Origin: Rhodocollybia butyracea
Taxonomy: Eukaryota; Basidiomycota; Agaricomycetes; Agaricales; Omphalotaceae
Assembly: GCA_015501585.1 (NCBI GenBank)
Contig: JADNRY010000009.1
Location: forward strand, 248,001-312,000
Direction: 5' to 3'
DNA length: 64,000 bases
Shown here: piece by piece, positions 60,915 through 64,000 of the stretch
How positions within the stretch are numbered: the first letter of the stretch is position 1
How the letters are laid out: each line of letters starts with the position of its first letter
The notes under the pieces: generated by a model
Told to the model about the DNA's origin: nothing
Databases searched by the model: none
What the model saw: only the letters and a program-made list of their open reading frames with translations
Translations under genes and position numbers: made by a program

Positions 60915-63396
60915 CTATTCTCCCTTAGGAGCAAAGGTCACTCTCAAAGGAAGCTGGCTACCGTTTTCAAGTTCGCCTTCGATCGTGGGCACCATGACCA
61001 GAGCAGCCTCACGGCGAATCTTCTCGATCTTTGGGGTCGCAAAGAATTGAAAGTTACTCAGTAGTTCCACTGTGAATGCTTGCAGTTCGATCACCCTGGA
61101 CAATATTGAGAATGCATTGAACCGAAAATGCGCACGATTTACTTACGCAAATCGCCAACCAATGCATGAGCGAATTCCACCTGAGAAAGTCGCACTGGAC
61201 AAAGTAGGTCAGCTTCATCTTCGCCGGTGTAGTATTCGGCGTGACCAACAGATTCGCAAAAGGTCCTAGGGAAACGTCCCTCTTGATGTGGTCTGACTCT
61301 AGCCAGCGATATACATTGAAGGTATCTGCGTCTTTGAAATGAAGAGATCATTAGTGAGGAAGCTTCACTGGAGTCTAGAGTTCAGAGTACCTTCGCCAAA
61401 AATCTTCTTATTCCTGCAAGTCAAGGATGTCATTCTTTTGACCGGGTCTCATGTAACCGTCACGAACCTGTTGTACGTGGGGATGGAAAGAACTGTTCTT
61501 GTGCCCTTCGGTATGGGTAATTCCTTAAGAACTTCTCCGGTAGTTGTTGTGATAGGCGTTGAAAGAGGAAGCACGTCATCTTCATTGGCGGTTCGAAACA
61601 GATGTAAAGCTACTGGGTGAAAACGAAGCAATTCCTAAGACCAATCAATGACTATGAACAAAGAAACAAACGGCTTGTATTATCAGACAGACCTTTACCG
61701 TAGCACTCAACAGGACCATTCCCTCGAGATCATGAATGCCAAGTTCCGAATCTCCTCGTGAAGCAGCCACCTTTTCCGCAGCCCGGATCTCCACGCGGAG
61801 TTTTTGTTGAAGTTCCAGGTCTTTTACCAGCTCATAGAGCAGCCAGGACAGTGTGTTTGAAGTACTATCTTGGGCTTCGATTAGACAGATTTAATGCATC
61901 GACTCAGATAGAATCACGTTTCATGACCTGCTAGGATAAGAACGCTGTACATTTGGTTAGAATGGCAGCGCTATATATGTAGGTGTAAATGGCATATACC
62001 GCATCTGCGCAAGCATTTCTTCTTCACTGAGTTGTGCTTTTGGGTTCTCTCCGAGATTGGCTTTCACTGACCATGTGGTTAGAGACAAGAATCAAGGTGC
62101 AAACAATAACTCTTACCAAGTAAGCTCATGATGTCCTTCTTACCTTTGCCTTCGAGAAGTGCATCCGCCTTGGTCGATATGAGCTGCTTTGCAACTCCAT
62201 TAGCGACGCGGGTAACGGTTCGGAGACCAACGATACGTGGGCTGGGGCTGTGGTCGTTGAAAAACTCGAATAAAGATATCGGGAGGAACCGGGATAGCTC
62301 CAATGAGAACAAGAGACCTGTTGAGGGAGCACCAAATGCGTTCAGGCTATAAATGCTCATCAGGGTTAGTAACTATCAAGTATAGGTGTTCCTGACAACA
62401 TATTCTGGTAGACCTTTCCTAACTCATTCTCATGATCATCTGTAGCTCCGAAGTCGTAGTCAAAAGCGGCTGGAAAAGAGGTAAAAATGAGCAGGGATTT
62501 TCCGAAATCTCGAGGTTACAGCACCAACCTTGCCCGATCGCATCTAAAGTTGCTCTGGAAACCCATTCCGGAATGTTGAAGACATGAGCTTGTCCTTCAG
62601 AAGAATCAAGAATATCGCTCCATCGTCTGCACATCTACAACCATACATAAAAAAAAAGGGAAAATACAGAGATATTACCATGTGGCACGCACTGAGGCTG
62701 CACATGAGCGAAAAAGCGGTAAGAAGTTTTTAGCTTCTGGTGTACCAAAACCAGGAAGCATGACCTTTCTTTGCCGCTTGTGAGCATTCCCTATTATTTA
62801 ACATTATCCCATGATTCCGCTGATTCTGATCCGGAAGCACATACCGTCTGCGTACAGAAGACCTCGGCCGCTTGTCAGTCGACTTAGTTCCCTGCGCTCG
62901 CGGAATTTTGACCACCGATAACCAGACGTTTGAAGTATATGTTGAAGAGCTTTAGGGTCGGAAATCAAGAAGCGGTCTACCTAATAAACAAGACTATCGC
63001 TCGTAAATGGAGGAGGCAAGCCGTGACACTTGTACATACTCCGAATGGGGCCTTGAACTTGATTACGTCCCCGTATTTCTCTTTCCACGAGAATTCGGTC
63101 TAGTAACAAAGATCGTTGGCATTTGGATCTACTACAAAAGTCGTATATGCGCACCAATCCAGCTTGATTCTGCATCAGCTCGCCCATATTGCCTGTGAGT
63201 AACATCAGTCTATGCTTTAAAGACGAGCAAGGGGCTGGAGAAGCACACCAAGGAGAAAGGATCTAGACACAGGTCCAGGGATATTGTCGAGCGCAGATCG
63301 TCTTGTGCCCTTGTACAAGACATATGCAATCGCGCAGACAAGGGATAACAATACAACTGTTGAGAGCGTCATTGAGGTTGTGGGGAAAGAGAACAT
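60915..63396 (-). CDS. Cytochrome P450 monooxygenase, copy B
   Basis: About 15 exons run from 63396 (or the in-frame ATG at 63372) to 60915. The anchor helix is STVVLLSLVCAIAYVLYKG, then NIPGPVSRSFLLGNMGEL. Further landmarks are DPKALQHILQTSGYRW, the I-helix LILAGHETTSNTLSW, ExxR as KELLRFHP, RWLESDHIKRDVSLG and the heme-cysteine loop FSGGIRSCIGWRFA, all intact. The C-terminal end is ENGSQLPLRVTFAPKGE. Intron positions match those of the P450 at 52022-54461, so the two arose by duplication. At the intron after ADG this copy has a standard GT donor where the other has GC. Substrate unknown. Confidence 0.91.
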
Positions 63397-64000
63397 GGGT
63401 CGTTTATACTTGGAGCTTAAATACTCTGTGTCAAAGATACACCTGATACCTGATGTACGAGTGAATCGGGTACGGAACAGGGATCGATTCGTGGATTCTG
63501 AGTGGGATTTGTCGTTTGGAATGAGGTCAGAAGGTTTTTTATACGCTTCTTGCGGTTTAAAACGGCTGCTGAGTTGATACTATATTTCAAATCAACCTGA
63601 GGGCGACCTTAAAAAATGACCATTTCAGGGTGTGTGAGATAACGGTGTGACATGAGAAGAAAATATTATACATACATAATCGAGGCTTGAAGGCTTGAAG
63701 CTTGAAGGGCTATCGAAGGCAATTGAAGGGCCAAGCTCACCCGCAGAGCAGTCCAAGCCGTAAAAATCGGGCACATTCAATATTTTTTAGAGAGTTGAGA
63801 GGCACGACCCACGACCCACGACCAGATGGGCGCTTAATCTGCGATTTCTTCCATCATTGAATTCCATGTCAGTTATCAAAGCGACTCTTCCGACGGGTCA
63901 GCTTCGCTCCAAATTAGAAGGAATTGATATTCCAGCCTGATTCCAGCAGGGTTTTAAGCTTCCAAAGCTCAACTTGGTGCTCAAAGATGCTGCTGAAGGT
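63397..64000. other. Window edge, no confident gene
   Basis: This stretch holds the upstream region of P450 copy B. A plus-strand ATG at about 63868 (MSVIKATLPTGQLRSK) opens a frame of 24 codons near the edge; it may be the first exon of a gene continuing outside the window, but this cannot be judged. Confidence 0.3.

Overview
This window is nuclear DNA of a filamentous basidiomycete, most likely an agaricomycete. The genes carry many short introns, nearly all 46-60 nt with GT-AG ends, and several products belong to families I associate with Agaricomycetes (a DUF6699 protein, a repeat family with the core GAFSAVAGDQxI, a Gti1/Pac2 factor). I found 25 protein-coding loci and one tRNA-Glu. Most models were spliced by hand, and the stated exon sums are whole numbers of codons.

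Layout. 0.5-7 kb: a repeat remnant, tRNA-Glu, a metallophosphoesterase, a secreted GH30 glucanase and a DUF2461 protein containing micro-exons. 7-10 kb: a WOPR transcription factor and, 24 bp upstream on the same strand, a conserved agaricomycete protein whose reading frame is broken twice. 10.4-21.7 kb: six same-strand genes (10410, 12013, 16139, 17532, 18817 and 20735 to 21704) built from two to four copies of one short glycine-rich repeat, interrupted by a DUF6699 gene. 22-28.5 kb: a low-complexity protein, a two-helix membrane protein and a PQ-loop transporter. 28.5-42 kb is gene-poor and holds only an enoyl-CoA hydratase and a class V aminotransferase. 42-50 kb is compact housekeeping: a Rib2/Pus9-type pseudouridine synthase, Ytm1 and EMC1. 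50-63.4 kb: a second enoyl-CoA hydratase, then two paralogous P450s flanking an FAD-linked oxidase and an aldo/keto reductase.

How the genes work together. The repeat-gene array is the least explained part of the window. Each repeat tends to sit in its own exon with phase-1 boundaries, so repeats can be gained or lost without breaking frame. No enzymatic domain is visible in these proteins. The 52-63 kb oxidative group resembles a small specialised-metabolism cluster, although no backbone synthase lies inside the window. The two hydratase copies share every exon boundary and end in -AKL and -GKL, which points to duplication of a peroxisomal enzyme.

Limits. All models come from reading splice sites and family motifs; no search or RNA evidence was available. 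The 5' part of the 16139 gene, most of the 18817 gene and the 3' part of the 7965 gene are uncertain. Three apparent single-base frame breaks may be assembly errors.
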